Origin: an uncultured Eubacteriales bacterium
GTDB lineage: Bacteria; Bacillota; Clostridia; Christensenellales; Borkfalkiaceae
Reading direction: 5' to 3'
DNA length: 64,000 nucleotides
NCBI GenBank assembly: GCA_902767225.1
Contig: CACXGN010000001.1
Span: 148,730 to 212,729 of the forward strand
Shown: in pieces, positions 8,171-17,904 of the stretch
Layout of the letters: the number at the start of each line of letters is the position of its first letter
Numbering within the stretch: the stretch's first letter is position 1
Translations under genes and position numbers: made by a program
Notes under the pieces: model-generated
What the model saw: the letters and a program-made list of their open reading frames with translations, nothing else
Databases searched by the model: none
Told to the model about the DNA's origin: nothing

Positions 8171-9355
8171 ATGAGAAAAACTTTCAAAATAATAATACTT
8201 TCAATCGTTATGGCACTTTGCGTTATAGGGCTTGTCGCTTGCGGAAGCGAAACCCCTTCCGAAAAATCCGGATTGAAAATAAAGAAATTCAATAACGACG
8301 TTACCTGGACGGTATACGGATATTCTGGCGAAGATACCGTTATCGATATCGCCGCGCTTGCCAAAGACGAAGCGGGCAACCCCGTAACGGTGGGTAGGAT
8401 CATGCAGGGCGCATTTAAAGACAACGATACAATAACGAAAATTATCGTTCCAGATACCGTTGAAAAGATCGACGCAGGCGCGTTCAAGAATATGGGTAAA
8501 TTAAAAGAGTTGGTTCTTCCCTTTATCGGCGGCACGCCCATCGCCGACGGATACTATGCCGAAAGCGACAAATCGGAAGATAAGTCTATCGACGCGGAAA
8601 GAACTTTTGCTTATATCTTCGGAACGGAAGAATACGACGGCGGCGTGCTTTTCACGCAGGTTTACGCTTCCGGCGAAAACAAAACCGAAGACCATTATAT
8701 TCCCGCAACGTTAGAAAAAGTTACCGTTACTCCCGCTGCCGAATATACTATTCCTATGTATGCTTTCGCTTGCGGAACGGATAACTGGACGCATATCGAA
8801 GAAATAGTTTTGGGCGACAACGTAACCGCTATCGGTAATTACGCGTTCAATAACTTCGTCTCTTTAACCACTATCGATACGAACAAAGTTAAATCGATCG
8901 GGGAATATGCATTTGAAGGTTGCACCAACTTAAAAAGCGGTTTAACATTCGGAAGTATTGAAAGTATAGGGGATCACGCGTTTTCGGGCGTTGCGATCGT
9001 TGAACTTACTCTTCCAGACACTTTGACTTCTATCGGAAAATACGCATTTGAATCGAGCAAGATAACTTCTCTCGTTCTGCCCGCCTCGCTTGAAACCGTT
9101 TCGGAAGGCGCTTTCGCAAACTGTGTTTACTTAAAAAAGGTTACCGTTAAAAATTCGGAAGTTGAGATTTTGGCGTTTGCGTTCGACGGCTGCACCGCAC
9201 TAAATACTTTCGGACCCGAAGGAACTAGCGAAGGCGCAGCGGTATTTACCGGATACACCGTCTCCGATATGGCGTTTTCAAGAGTGGATAAAGATAACTT
9301 CACTTCTATAACCGGATTATCCGACGTAGATAAAGTGTTCTTTTCCGTTGAATAA
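8171..9355 (+). CDS. BspA-type leucine-rich-repeat lipoprotein
   Basis: 394 residues. Signal peptide with a clean lipobox LVAC and lipid-bearing Cys24, then tandem BspA (LRR_5) repeats of about 22 residues: units such as AIGNYAFNNFVSLTTI, SIGEYAFEGCTNLKS, SIGDHAFSG, SIGKYAFESSKITSLVLP and VSEGAFANCVYLKKV. These repeats form a curved solenoid used for binding host or matrix proteins; gut Bacteroidota, Clostridia and some protists carry many. A short N-terminal domain (about 30-75) precedes the repeats. AAGGAG lies before the ATG. It is a single-gene unit with promoter and terminator. The ligand is unknown. Confidence 0.85.
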   Translation: MRKTFKIIILSIVMALCVIGLVACGSETPSEKSGLKIKKFNNDVTWTVYGYSGEDTVIDIAALAKDEAGNPVTVGRIMQGAFKDNDTITKIIVPDTVEKIDAGAFKNMGKLKELVLPFIGGTPIADGYYAESDKSEDKSIDAERTFAYIFGTEEYDGGVLFTQVYASGENKTEDHYIPATLEKVTVTPAAEYTIPMYAFACGTDNWTHIEEIVLGDNVTAIGNYAFNNFVSLTTIDTNKVKSIGEYAFEGCTNLKSGLTFGSIESIGDHAFSGVAIVELTLPDTLTSIGKYAFESSKITSLVLPASLETVSEGAFANCVYLKKVTVKNSEVEILAFAFDGCTALNTFGPEGTSEGAAVFTGYTVSDMAFSRVDKDNFTSITGLSDVDKVFFSVE

Positions 9356-9362
9356 AACTATT

Positions 9363-9397
9363 AGCGCGAAGCAAACGCTTCGCGCTTTTATTTTTTT
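9363..9397 (+). terminator. Terminator after LRR lipoprotein
   Basis: Stem AGCGCGAAGC / GCTTCGCGCT, AAAC loop, followed by a T-rich run. Confidence 0.88.
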
Positions 9398-9420
9398 ATT
9401 ATAAATAAAACTTAAAAAGA

Positions 9421-9449
9421 AAAAGGCGTAATTTTTGATTACGCCTTTT
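9421..9449 (-). terminator. Terminator for the minus-strand lipoprotein gene
   Basis: Stem AAAAGGCGTAAT / ATTACGCCTTTT with loop TTTTG, lying just past the stop of the gene at 9485-10525; symmetrical, so usable from both sides. Confidence 0.82.
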
Positions 9450-9484
9450 AATATGACAGATTTTGACAATCGCCTATACGATAA

Positions 9485-10525
9485 TTAAGAAAAGGACACC
9501 GAAGATAAGGTATATATCATAGCGCCCATTATAAGTTGGTTGCCGTATTCGGAGATGGGCTGAACGTATTTTACCATAAGCGCGCGGTTTTTAAGGGTAT
9601 CTTTTTCGGCGGTCTGGATATAGGCTAGTTGCGCTCTTCCGGACTGCGTGGAATTAAGTTTATACGAAAGCCCTTTGGCGTTTACGGTAAGATCTTTTTC
9701 TTCTCCGTTAACGCTGATATTTTCTAACTCTATTTCGGCTTTATCGGTAAAGCAACCTACGTTTAACGTGCTGTAATTATTATACACGAAAGATTCGGTG
9801 GGTAGAGAAACGGTCTTGTCCTTTTCAACGTTTATATTCCTTAAAGCGAACAGCAATTCTTCGTTGCATATAAGCGTTTTATAGTTGTATTTATTCGTCC
9901 TAGAAGAAGTTTCCGTTTGTTCGGTTTTAAAGTTATAGGTTTCTGTTTTAACGGTATATTCGGTCTTATTGAAAAGCGCCGTGGTTTTTCCTTTTTGACG
10001 TGCGAAACTTACACCTTTAAACGCGTTGACTATATTATAATCGTAAGTTCTTTCGGAGTATAACGGCGCGTATTCCTTATCGCCTTGCAAAATATAGTAT
10101 GTATCCGATATGGTATCCGTTTTTGTTTCGGCCTTGCCGTCGAAATAATAATTTGCGGTAAGGTTTAACTCGGTATTAACCTTTATAAGATTGATCGTGT
10201 CTTCTAAAATATCGCTTTCAAAAGTTACCGAAGAATCGATCTTTTCAATAACCGAAAGGTTTACGGTATAAGTCCCCGTGATATCGTAACTTAAATCGGA
10301 GTATATACCGGATGACCTTATAAAGTTATATCCGTTCTCGTTAAAGTCTTCTGAGATAGAAACGTTATAGGTCAATGTTTCGGCAACTCCGGACTCCGCA
10401 AGCCCTTCGCCGCCGCCGTTCCAAGCGTTTTTGGAAAAGCAATAAAGTTCGGAAAGGTTTCCGCAACCGAAGCCGCAAAACAGCATTACTGCCGCAATTA
10501 AAACGGCGGTTATAAATTTTTTCAT
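9485..10525 (-). CDS. Lipoprotein of unknown function
   Basis: 346 residues. The signal peptide MKKFITAVLIAAVMLFCGFGC ends in a lipobox-like GFGC (Cys21), so it is probably a membrane-anchored lipoprotein. The rest is rich in beta-type alternation, Thr, Tyr and Asn (for example TLTYNVSIS and YTVKTETYNFKTEQTETS), with no catalytic motif I recognise. The C-terminus has AYIQTAEKDTLKNRALMVKYVQP. It is a single-gene unit with its own extended -10 promoter, back to back with addB, and convergent with the LRR lipoprotein. I do not recognise the family; a surface or envelope role follows only from the lipobox. Confidence 0.7.
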   Translation of the reverse strand: MKKFITAVLIAAVMLFCGFGCGNLSELYCFSKNAWNGGGEGLAESGVAETLTYNVSISEDFNENGYNFIRSSGIYSDLSYDITGTYTVNLSVIEKIDSSVTFESDILEDTINLIKVNTELNLTANYYFDGKAETKTDTISDTYYILQGDKEYAPLYSERTYDYNIVNAFKGVSFARQKGKTTALFNKTEYTVKTETYNFKTEQTETSSRTNKYNYKTLICNEELLFALRNINVEKDKTVSLPTESFVYNNYSTLNVGCFTDKAEIELENISVNGEEKDLTVNAKGLSYKLNSTQSGRAQLAYIQTAEKDTLKNRALMVKYVQPISEYGNQLIMGAMIYTLSSVSFS

Positions 10526-10554
10526 ATTTATTACCTTTTATTTAAGATAATATA

Positions 10555-10583
10555 ATAATATCATAATAAAGTCGAATTGTAAA
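10555..10583 (-). promoter_or_regulatory. Promoter for the 9485-10525 lipoprotein
   Basis: Minus strand: TTTACA (10578-10583), 17-base spacer, TATTAT (10555-10560) with TGA before it. Confidence 0.65.
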
Positions 10584-10591
10584 ATCTTATA

Positions 10592-10619
10592 TTGAAATCT
10601 TATAAATTTATGTTACAAT
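10592..10619 (+). promoter_or_regulatory. addBA promoter, predicts a leaderless mRNA
   Basis: TTGAAA (10592-10597), 16-base spacer, TACAAT (10614-10619) with TGT before it. The expected start site, 7 bases after the -10, is the A of the addB ATG at 10626. Confidence 0.6.
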
Positions 10620-10625
10620 ATTCCT

Positions 10626-13600
10626 ATGATTAAAAGCGCTAAACTATTTATCACAGACACGTATTTCAACGTTTTTAACGTTCTTACGGACCTATTAGAC
10701 GGCAAAACGAACTCGCTTTTCGGCAAGAACCTGATATTCTGCGAAGAGAAGATCTCTCTCATGGCGGAACGCCGCATTTGCGACAGAGTGGGCGGAAGTT
10801 TCAATACCGACGTTTATTCGTTCGGCAACTTTTTGCGCGCGAAAGTGTCGCAATTAAACGCACTTTCGAAAGAAGGCTCGGTAATGGCGGTAAAAAATAT
10901 TTTAAACACTATTCCGCTTAATTGCTTTAATAAAAGCCGCATAAATTTAGCAGCGCCGTTATTCGAACTTATCGTGCAGCTTAAAAGCGCGAACGTTTCT
11001 CCCGAAGATTTAAGCGTTATATCAGACGACGGCGACGAACTTTTAAAAGATAAACTAAAAGACGTTCAGGCGGTATATTCCGCTTACGAAAAGTTTATGG
11101 CGGAAAATGGGTTTACCGACCAAAGCATAGCGCTTGCCGATCTTCCGAAAATAATCGAAGAAGACGAAGAAATTAAAAACAGCGACGTGTATCTTTTGGG
11201 GTATACGAGTTTTACTGCGCAGGCAAGGGAAGTAGTTTCCGCTTTGATTAAAAACGCAAAGAGCGTTACCGCGATATTGACAGGCGGCAAAAATCCTTCA
11301 CTTTATCTCGGCGAAACGGTAAAGGCGTTTAATAAAATTTGCCAAAATCTCGGCGTTAAAGTCGAAGAAGAAAACGTCTTTTCCGATATTTGCGAAGAGA
11401 GTAAGATAATATTAGAAAGCGTGTTCGATCCGTCCGCAAAAACGGATAAAATATTCGAGACGGATAAAATAGTGCAATCCACCGCCAAAACGGTCAGAGA
11501 AGAAGTTGAACGGATAGGCGAAACGATAAAGGGCGCGGTAATTACGCGCGGGCTAAGATATGGCGCGTTCTCGGTCGCGCTGTCGGACGCCGCAAGTTAT
11601 AAAGAAGATATCAAGGCGGTATTCAATAAACTTAAAATACCTTTCTTTTTGGATATGAAAAGAAAGCCGGACGCAAACCCGCTTATAACCTTAATCTACG
11701 CCTATTGCGACGTTTTTAGGAAGAACTTTGAAAGGAGCGCTCTATGCTCGTTCTTTAAAAATCCGCTGGTAGAGCCGGATAAGGATTTTACGGATGCTTT
11801 CGGCAAATATCTTATTCGGTTCGGCGTAAACTTTTCGGCGATAAAAAATCCGTTTACGCTTGGATTTGCAGACGAAGCGGAAAAAGAAAAGTTTGAAAAT
11901 TTCAGGAAATACGTCTGCTCGTTTTTCGAGCGGTTTAACGTCAGGGAACTTTTAATTAAGTTAAACGCGGAAGAAAAGTTAAAGCAAATGTCCGCCGTAT
12001 TAAAAGATTTAGGCGAAAGAGAAGAAGCGGAAGAAAACGCGCAGATATTCGGTGCGGTAGACAGAATTTTATCCGATATGGAAAGACTGCTTAAAGATAC
12101 TTCTTTATCCGTTTACGAGTGGAAGAACGTATTCAAAAGCGGCGTTTCCGCGCTGGAACTTTCCATTATTCCGCAGTATTCGGACGCCGTGTTTATCGGC
12201 GGATATAAAGAGATTGCCTTGGCAAAGGCAAAGTATCTGTTCTTTCCGGGGCTTAACTCAAACGTTCCGTCTTTTATAGAAGACGTTGCGCTTTTATCCG
12301 ATAAAGATATAAACAGACTTTCGGAATTTAAGGTAATGGTCGAGCCGAAAATTCAGATCGTTAACGACAGAATAAAAGAAAATTTGGGGCTTGCGCTCGC
12401 AAGTTTTTCGGACGGATTGATTTTATCTTATCCGCTTAATTCCGCGTCAAAAAGTTCGAACGCCGAAAGCGAACTTATAAGGTTTTTTTCGGACAAGTTT
12501 ACCGTTAAAAGATACGCTTATCAAAACAAGTATTTAACTCCCGAACAAGGGCTTTCGGAGTTTGCTAAGCTTTGCGACGATTTCGCCGAACAGAAAATTA
12601 ACGACTTTTCGGTGGGTGCCGCGTATTACAACGCCGCAAAATCCGATATATACGAAAAGATACTTGCTTATTCAAACAAAGAGTTGAAAATAAGGCTTGG
12701 CGGAACGAAAAAGGATCTTATAGATTCGATTATCAGCCCCACGCTTATAGAAACTTATCATAACTGCCCGTATCGCGCGTTTATGGAAAGGATAATAAGG
12801 GTAAAGAGCGAAGAGACGGGCGATCTTGACGCGCTGTCTGTCGGAAACCTTATCCACAATATTCTTGAAGTTTACGTTAAAGCCTTAAAAGATAATTTAT
12901 ATTCGGTTACCGACAGAGCGTCTTCCGACGCTGCCGTCGATAAAATAGCGCGCGAGATTATAGAAGCGGACGAAGATACTAAAAGGTTTACGTTAGAGCC
13001 TACCGCGGACGCAAAACTTAAAAGAACGGTAAAAGAAGCGAAAAGGATATGCTATAAGGTATTTTCGGATATTAAGAATTCTTCTTTTATACCCGTTGCC
13101 ACCGAGAAAAAAGTTGAAGTTAAAATAAACAACGGTAAATACACGCTAACCGGAAAGATAGACAGGGTAGACGAATATAAAAACTATTTCAGAATAATCG
13201 ACTATAAAACGGGCGGTGTGGACGACGCTGAAAAAGCGCTGTTTGCGGGGATAAAGTTGCAACTTTTCCTTTACGCGTCTTATTTTAAGGATAAAGACCT
13301 TGCGGGTGCGTATTATCTTCGCGCCGCGGAAAAGTATACCGCAGACGACAAGAAAAAGGATAAACTTTACGCAGGCAAAACGCTTGACGAAGAAGACGCG
13401 CTTTTCGCCCAAGATAAGGCTTTTGCTCTTCCGGTAAATACGGAGAGTGAAAATCTTCCGATAAAGCGCGATAAGGACGGGACGATAAAAAACACCCTTT
13501 CTAAATCCACCATGGCAAATTATATTAAATACGCGATAAAGATTTCCGAACTTGCGGCTTTGCGTATGTCCGAAGGATATATTCCGGCGTCGGCGCACGT

Positions 13601-13730
13601 AGGGGCGTGTAACTATTGCCCGTTTAGCGGTTTTTGCGGCGGCGAAGCGATAGGCAAAAGAAATCCCAAAAAGGTCGACTCTACGACCTTTGATAAACTG
13701 TTTACCGATAAAAAGGACGAAAAGGCTTAA
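10626..13730 (+). CDS. addB: ATP-dependent helicase/deoxyribonuclease subunit B
   Basis: 1034 residues. AddB, with AddA, resects double-strand DNA ends until a Chi site and then loads RecA. Seen here: the C-terminal nuclease domain with HNILE, FRIIDYKTGG and the four iron-sulfur cysteines, one in HNCPYRAFMERI and three in CNYCPFSGFC. The N-terminus, where AddB often has GxxGxGK[ST], instead reads ITDTYFNVFNVLTDLLDGKT, so no complete Walker A is visible. No Shine-Dalgarno precedes the ATG and the promoter places the start site on it, so translation is probably leaderless. The stop overlaps the addA start (TAATG), which means translational coupling. Confidence 0.9.
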   Translation: MIKSAKLFITDTYFNVFNVLTDLLDGKTNSLFGKNLIFCEEKISLMAERRICDRVGGSFNTDVYSFGNFLRAKVSQLNALSKEGSVMAVKNILNTIPLNCFNKSRINLAAPLFELIVQLKSANVSPEDLSVISDDGDELLKDKLKDVQAVYSAYEKFMAENGFTDQSIALADLPKIIEEDEEIKNSDVYLLGYTSFTAQAREVVSALIKNAKSVTAILTGGKNPSLYLGETVKAFNKICQNLGVKVEEENVFSDICEESKIILESVFDPSAKTDKIFETDKIVQSTAKTVREEVERIGETIKGAVITRGLRYGAFSVALSDAASYKEDIKAVFNKLKIPFFLDMKRKPDANPLITLIYAYCDVFRKNFERSALCSFFKNPLVEPDKDFTDAFGKYLIRFGVNFSAIKNPFTLGFADEAEKEKFENFRKYVCSFFERFNVRELLIKLNAEEKLKQMSAVLKDLGEREEAEENAQIFGAVDRILSDMERLLKDTSLSVYEWKNVFKSGVSALELSIIPQYSDAVFIGGYKEIALAKAKYLFFPGLNSNVPSFIEDVALLSDKDINRLSEFKVMVEPKIQIVNDRIKENLGLALASFSDGLILSYPLNSASKSSNAESELIRFFSDKFTVKRYAYQNKYLTPEQGLSEFAKLCDDFAEQKINDFSVGAAYYNAAKSDIYEKILAYSNKELKIRLGGTKKDLIDSIISPTLIETYHNCPYRAFMERIIRVKSEETGDLDALSVGNLIHNILEVYVKALKDNLYSVTDRASSDAAVDKIAREIIEADEDTKRFTLEPTADAKLKRTVKEAKRICYKVFSDIKNSSFIPVATEKKVEVKINNGKYTLTGKIDRVDEYKNYFRIIDYKTGGVDDAEKALFAGIKLQLFLYASYFKDKDLAGAYYLRAAEKYTADDKKKDKLYAGKTLDEEDALFAQDKAFALPVNTESENLPIKRDKDGTIKNTLSKSTMANYIKYAIKISELAALRMSEGYIPASAHVGACNYCPFSGFCGGEAIGKRNPKKVDSTTFDKLFTDKKDEKA

Positions 13731-16700
13731 TGGAAGGCAAAAAAACACAATTAAAAGAAGAACAGTTACAGGTAATAAACCATAACGAAGGAGACTTGAT
13801 AGTTTCCGCTTCCGCAGGGAGCGGGAAGACTTTCGTTATGATCGAAAGGCTTATAAGGCTTATCTGCGAAAAAAAGGCGGACGTTTCGGAAATTTTGGCT
13901 GTAACCTACACCGAGTCTGCGGCGGCGGAGATGAAGGCAAAACTTAAAGCGGCGCTTGAAAAAAGGCTAAAAGAAGCGCCCGACGCGTTTTTAACCGAAC
14001 AGTTCAATAAAATTGCGTATTCGGATATATCCACGGTAGACTCTTTTTGTTCAAGGCTTATAAGAAGATATTTCTTCAAGATAGGTTGCGCCCCCGATTA
14101 CCGCATAGCGGACGATAAGATCGCCGCGCCCTTAAAAGCCCTTGCGATAGATAAAACTTTCAGGGAATTTTACGAAAAAAAAGATCCCGAATTTTTAAAG
14201 GTAGTTGAAAGGCACACTTCCGCCCGCTCGGACGAAGGACTTAAAGGGCTTGTTCTCGGCATATATAATTTCTGTTCTACCGAAGCCGATCCCGAAAAAC
14301 TTTTAAATGCGTCGGATAAATACTACACGGAAGAAGGTTGCCGTGAACTTAGTGATAACTTACTAATCGGATATATGCAAAAGTTCGACGGGTTTTATAA
14401 CGACTTTAAATCTGCGAAAGATAAGTTTTCTTCTTGTGGCTTAAAAAAGGGCGAAGCGTTCTGCGACGCCTATTTAGGGCTTATAGATAGTCTTAAAGGT
14501 TGCAAAGATCTATCTAAAATGGTGGAAATATTTGGCGGATTCTATTATAAAACCGAATTTGAAAGTAAACTTACGGGCGACGCGCGCGACTTACAGGAAA
14601 GCGTTAAAAAGAAAAAAGCTGCCCTTTTGAAGTTAAAAGAAAAAATCGCCGTTCAATCTAAGTTGATTTCGGATTTTAAGGATAATTACGTTGAATATTA
14701 TAAACACACCAAAGTCATTGCCGAGTTGGTAAAATCTTTTAGCGCAAACTTTTCCGCAGCAAAACGGGAAGAAAACCTTTTGGACTTTGCGGATATAGAA
14801 AGATTTGCACTTGAAATTTTAAAAGACGAGTCGGCAAGAGAAGAAATAAAGAACAAATATAAATACGTGTTTATCGACGAATATCAAGACGTAAACGGGC
14901 TTCAAGAAGAGATATTGAACCATATCAAAAAGGACAACCTGTTTATGGTCGGCGACGTTAAACAGAGTATTTACGGGTTTCGTGGCTGCCGATATGAATT
15001 CTTTGCCGAAAAGTATAAAAAGATGTCGTGCGAAAAAGATCAGGCGATTACGCTTAATTATAACTTCCGTTCGGCAAGCGCTGTCATAGACCTTGTAAAT
15101 GAAATATTCTCTTTCTCGATGAAAAAAGAACTGTTCGGGGAAGATTATTCAAAGAGCAGTAAACTAATCTCAGGCGGGATATATCCTGATGGCGCTGTCG
15201 GTAGAGCGCAGATACATATGTATTGCACCAAAGAAAAACGGAATACCGCCGCCGAAGAACCGAGAATATACGACGTTTTGGAAGAGATAAGGGGCGAAGA
15301 AGAAGACGAAATTTCCAAAAGCGCCGCGCTTATTGTGAAAATTATAGAAGAAGAACTTGAAAAAAATTATTACGACCCGAAAGAGAAAAAGTTTAAGCCG
15401 GTAACTAAAAAAGATATAACCGTGCTATCGAGAAACGCGAAAACGTCTTACGTTTCTTCTATCGTTAAGGGTCTTATAAGGCGCAATATAGACGTGGTAA
15501 GCCCTATTGCCGAACAGGTGGTAAACTATCCCGAAGTTAAAACGCTTATAGCCTTTTTGAAACTTTTGGACTGCTATTCGGACGACGTGTCTCTTGCGAC
15601 CGTTATGAAAAGCCCGATAGGCAATTTTACAGATGAAGACTTTGCTTCTATCTGCTTTTTGTATTCGGACGAAGTAAAAGACCGCCCAAGAAACTGGGGG
15701 TTTGCCGACGCGTATTTTTACGCGCTTAATAACGCTTCAGAAGAACTTATTAAAAGGCTTTCGGAGTTTGACGGATATATTAAAAAGATGCGGTTTTTGT
15801 CCGACTTTAAGAGCGCGCACGATATTTTGGATAAACTTCTTAGCGACAAGCATTTGGAAGAATTTTACTTTGCCGATAAGGGCGGAGAGATGAAAGTCGG
15901 AAGGATGCGCGCCTTTATAGCGGCTTCGATCTCGGGCGATAAATACTATACCGTTAAAGAGTTTATCGAATACGTTAAATCGGACGGAGAAAATATAACG
16001 TTTGAATTTACCGGCGGGGAAGATGCTGTAAAGGTAATGACGATACACGCATCAAAAGGGCTTGAATTTCCCGTCGTTATAGTTTGCGGGCTTGAAAAAA
16101 AAGAAAACGATAAAGACGCGAAAGGGCAGGTCATAACGGATAGAAAATACGGCTTGGCGGTCAAGAAGTTCGACGAAGAAAAAATGACCGTGGGCGATAC
16201 CTTGCTTACACATGCCGTTAAAGAAAGGTTTGCAGAAAACTTAATAAAAGAAGAACTTATGCTGTTTTACGTTGCTTTAACGCGTGCGACTTACTCATTG
16301 CACTTAACTTATAAGGCGGCAAAAGACGATAGGACGGACGAGTTTACGGGCGCCGAAAAATACTGGCATTATATCCCGAAAAGTCTTCCGGTTATTGAGC
16401 ATACGGACGAGGAGTTTTACCTTATAAACACCCCTAAATCCGTCCGAAAAGTTTTGATTTCAAAGCAAGACGAAGAAGTTAAAAAGATTATGGATAAAAA
16501 TTATTCATTTTCTTATCCGTTTATTGCGGACACGACCTTGCCCTTAAAGAGCAGCGTTTCGGAGATACTTTCAGAAAGGAACGATAATACGCCCGTTCTT
16601 TCGATGTTCGACGAAGAAAGTGCCGTTTCCACCGACAAAGAACGCGGAATAATAGCGCATAAGTTTATGGAATATTACGATATAGTTTCGCTTCCTTCCG

Positions 16701-17119
16701 TATACGATAGTGCAAAAGAACTTGTAAAAAGGGGCGTTTTAACCGAAAAAGATTTAGAGAAAATCGACCTATCTAAGATAGAAAGGTGCATTAAAAGCGG
16801 GGCGTTTGGCGGCGCTGGTAAAATGAGTGATTACCGCGAAAAAGCCTTTATAGTAAATCTTCCCGCAAAAGACGTTTTAGGATCTGAAAGCGCGGGCAAA
16901 GTGCTTATTCAAGGCGTTATCGACCTACTGTTAACCGACGGAAAAACGGCTAAAATAATCGACTATAAGTATTCCAAAAAGTCTGCGGAAGGACTATATA
17001 AAACTTATAAAGATCAACTCCGCATCTACGCATTGGCGACCGAAAAAATATTAAACGTTAAGGTTACCGAAAAGGTCATATTAAACCTTGTTTCGGGCGA
17101 GAGCGTGGTTATAGACTAA
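13730..17119 (+). CDS. addA: ATP-dependent helicase/nuclease subunit A
   Basis: 1129 residues, UvrD-type helicase plus RecB-type nuclease. Walker A is ASAGSGKT (27-34); motif II is FIDEYQDVNG; motif III is GDVKQSIYGFRG; motifs V and VI are VMTIHASKGLEFP and LFYVALTRAT. The C-terminal nuclease shows GVIDLLLTDGKTAKIIDYKYS, with the Asp and Lys of the active site. AddA moves 3' to 5' and cuts both strands with AddB before Chi recognition. It overlaps addB by one base. Slightly shorter than the B. subtilis protein (about 1230), with the missing length in the linker regions, not in motifs. Confidence 0.94.
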   Translation: MEGKKTQLKEEQLQVINHNEGDLIVSASAGSGKTFVMIERLIRLICEKKADVSEILAVTYTESAAAEMKAKLKAALEKRLKEAPDAFLTEQFNKIAYSDISTVDSFCSRLIRRYFFKIGCAPDYRIADDKIAAPLKALAIDKTFREFYEKKDPEFLKVVERHTSARSDEGLKGLVLGIYNFCSTEADPEKLLNASDKYYTEEGCRELSDNLLIGYMQKFDGFYNDFKSAKDKFSSCGLKKGEAFCDAYLGLIDSLKGCKDLSKMVEIFGGFYYKTEFESKLTGDARDLQESVKKKKAALLKLKEKIAVQSKLISDFKDNYVEYYKHTKVIAELVKSFSANFSAAKREENLLDFADIERFALEILKDESAREEIKNKYKYVFIDEYQDVNGLQEEILNHIKKDNLFMVGDVKQSIYGFRGCRYEFFAEKYKKMSCEKDQAITLNYNFRSASAVIDLVNEIFSFSMKKELFGEDYSKSSKLISGGIYPDGAVGRAQIHMYCTKEKRNTAAEEPRIYDVLEEIRGEEEDEISKSAALIVKIIEEELEKNYYDPKEKKFKPVTKKDITVLSRNAKTSYVSSIVKGLIRRNIDVVSPIAEQVVNYPEVKTLIAFLKLLDCYSDDVSLATVMKSPIGNFTDEDFASICFLYSDEVKDRPRNWGFADAYFYALNNASEELIKRLSEFDGYIKKMRFLSDFKSAHDILDKLLSDKHLEEFYFADKGGEMKVGRMRAFIAASISGDKYYTVKEFIEYVKSDGENITFEFTGGEDAVKVMTIHASKGLEFPVVIVCGLEKKENDKDAKGQVITDRKYGLAVKKFDEEKMTVGDTLLTHAVKERFAENLIKEELMLFYVALTRATYSLHLTYKAAKDDRTDEFTGAEKYWHYIPKSLPVIEHTDEEFYLINTPKSVRKVLISKQDEEVKKIMDKNYSFSYPFIADTTLPLKSSVSEILSERNDNTPVLSMFDEESAVSTDKERGIIAHKFMEYYDIVSLPSVYDSAKELVKRGVLTEKDLEKIDLSKIERCIKSGAFGGAGKMSDYREKAFIVNLPAKDVLGSESAGKVLIQGVIDLLLTDGKTAKIIDYKYSKKSAEGLYKTYKDQLRIYALATEKILNVKVTEKVILNLVSGESVVID

Positions 17120-17192
17120 ATAAGTTAATATTCGCCAAAACTTTCGTAAATATTAAAAAAAGTGCGATGTATCGTATAAAAAAGGAGTTATT

Positions 17193-17849
17193 ATGACGCA
17201 CACACTTTTCGACTGGTCTGAAAATCTGACCGTGGCTCTGGGGCAAGACGTTATTTTTTATCTTTCCGCAGGGCTTATTTTTTGCCTTTTTATTATTCTT
17301 TCCGCATTAAAACTTTTTTTCGGAAAGCAAATAAGATCCATTTATTTTATTGTATCCGGAACGGTTATAGCCATAGAGAGCGCAATAACCCTTTCGGCGG
17401 GAATATCCGTTTTGTTTTACGCAGTTTTGTCCGCTGCGGTATCTTTGCTGCTTTTTATTCCGTATGTGCTTATACCCAAAAAGAAAGAAATTCGGTATAA
17501 CGCGCAAAAAGAGTTTATTCGCTATATCGACGGCGAAATAAAAAAAGAAAAGGAAAAAGGGGAAGAAACTGTAAAACGGGATAGACAGACCGCCCCCGCC
17601 GTAAGATTTAAGGTAGAACCCGAACGGCAAAAAACGGCGTCCTCTCCCGAAGTGGATTTTACGCACGTTAAAAACGTTATCGATCGGCTTTCGTATTACG
17701 ACCTTTCTCCGTCGGATAAAAAGCAGATCAAAAACCTTTCGGAAACAGTTGCGCTTGCCGAAAACTACGGTTATAGCGTGGAGCTTAAAGAAAAAATAAA
17801 CGACGGGCTGGGCATGCTTTTAAAAATAATGTCAAAATATAAAGTTTGA
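17193..17849 (+). CDS. Membrane protein of unknown function
   Basis: 218 residues. Three likely membrane helices in the first half (about 20-43, 50-70, 72-94), then a very basic-acidic stretch (KKEKEKGEETVKRDRQ, 117-133) and a soluble C-terminal part with VDFTHVKNVIDRLSYYDLSP, which looks helical. A good Shine-Dalgarno (AAAAAAGGAG) fixes the ATG. It lies 73 bases after addA with no convincing terminator between, and before the ferritin-like gene, so it could be transcribed with either. I do not recognise a family or active site. Confidence 0.65.
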   Translation: MTHTLFDWSENLTVALGQDVIFYLSAGLIFCLFIILSALKLFFGKQIRSIYFIVSGTVIAIESAITLSAGISVLFYAVLSAAVSLLLFIPYVLIPKKKEIRYNAQKEFIRYIDGEIKKEKEKGEETVKRDRQTAPAVRFKVEPERQKTASSPEVDFTHVKNVIDRLSYYDLSPSDKKQIKNLSETVALAENYGYSVELKEKINDGLGMLLKIMSKYKV

Positions 17850-17904
17850 TCACAAAAACTTTTCCTTATAGCATATTGTAAAGAAAAACGCTTGGGGGGA
17901 AGTT

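Noticed and set aside
13146..13748. 200-codon open frame opposite addB
   Set aside because: Shadow of addB: Cys, Phe and Arg-rich low-quality protein, no ribosome site.
17125..17156. Inverted repeat TTAATATT / AATATTAA after addA
   Set aside because: AT-only 8-base stem and no T-run, so not a convincing terminator.
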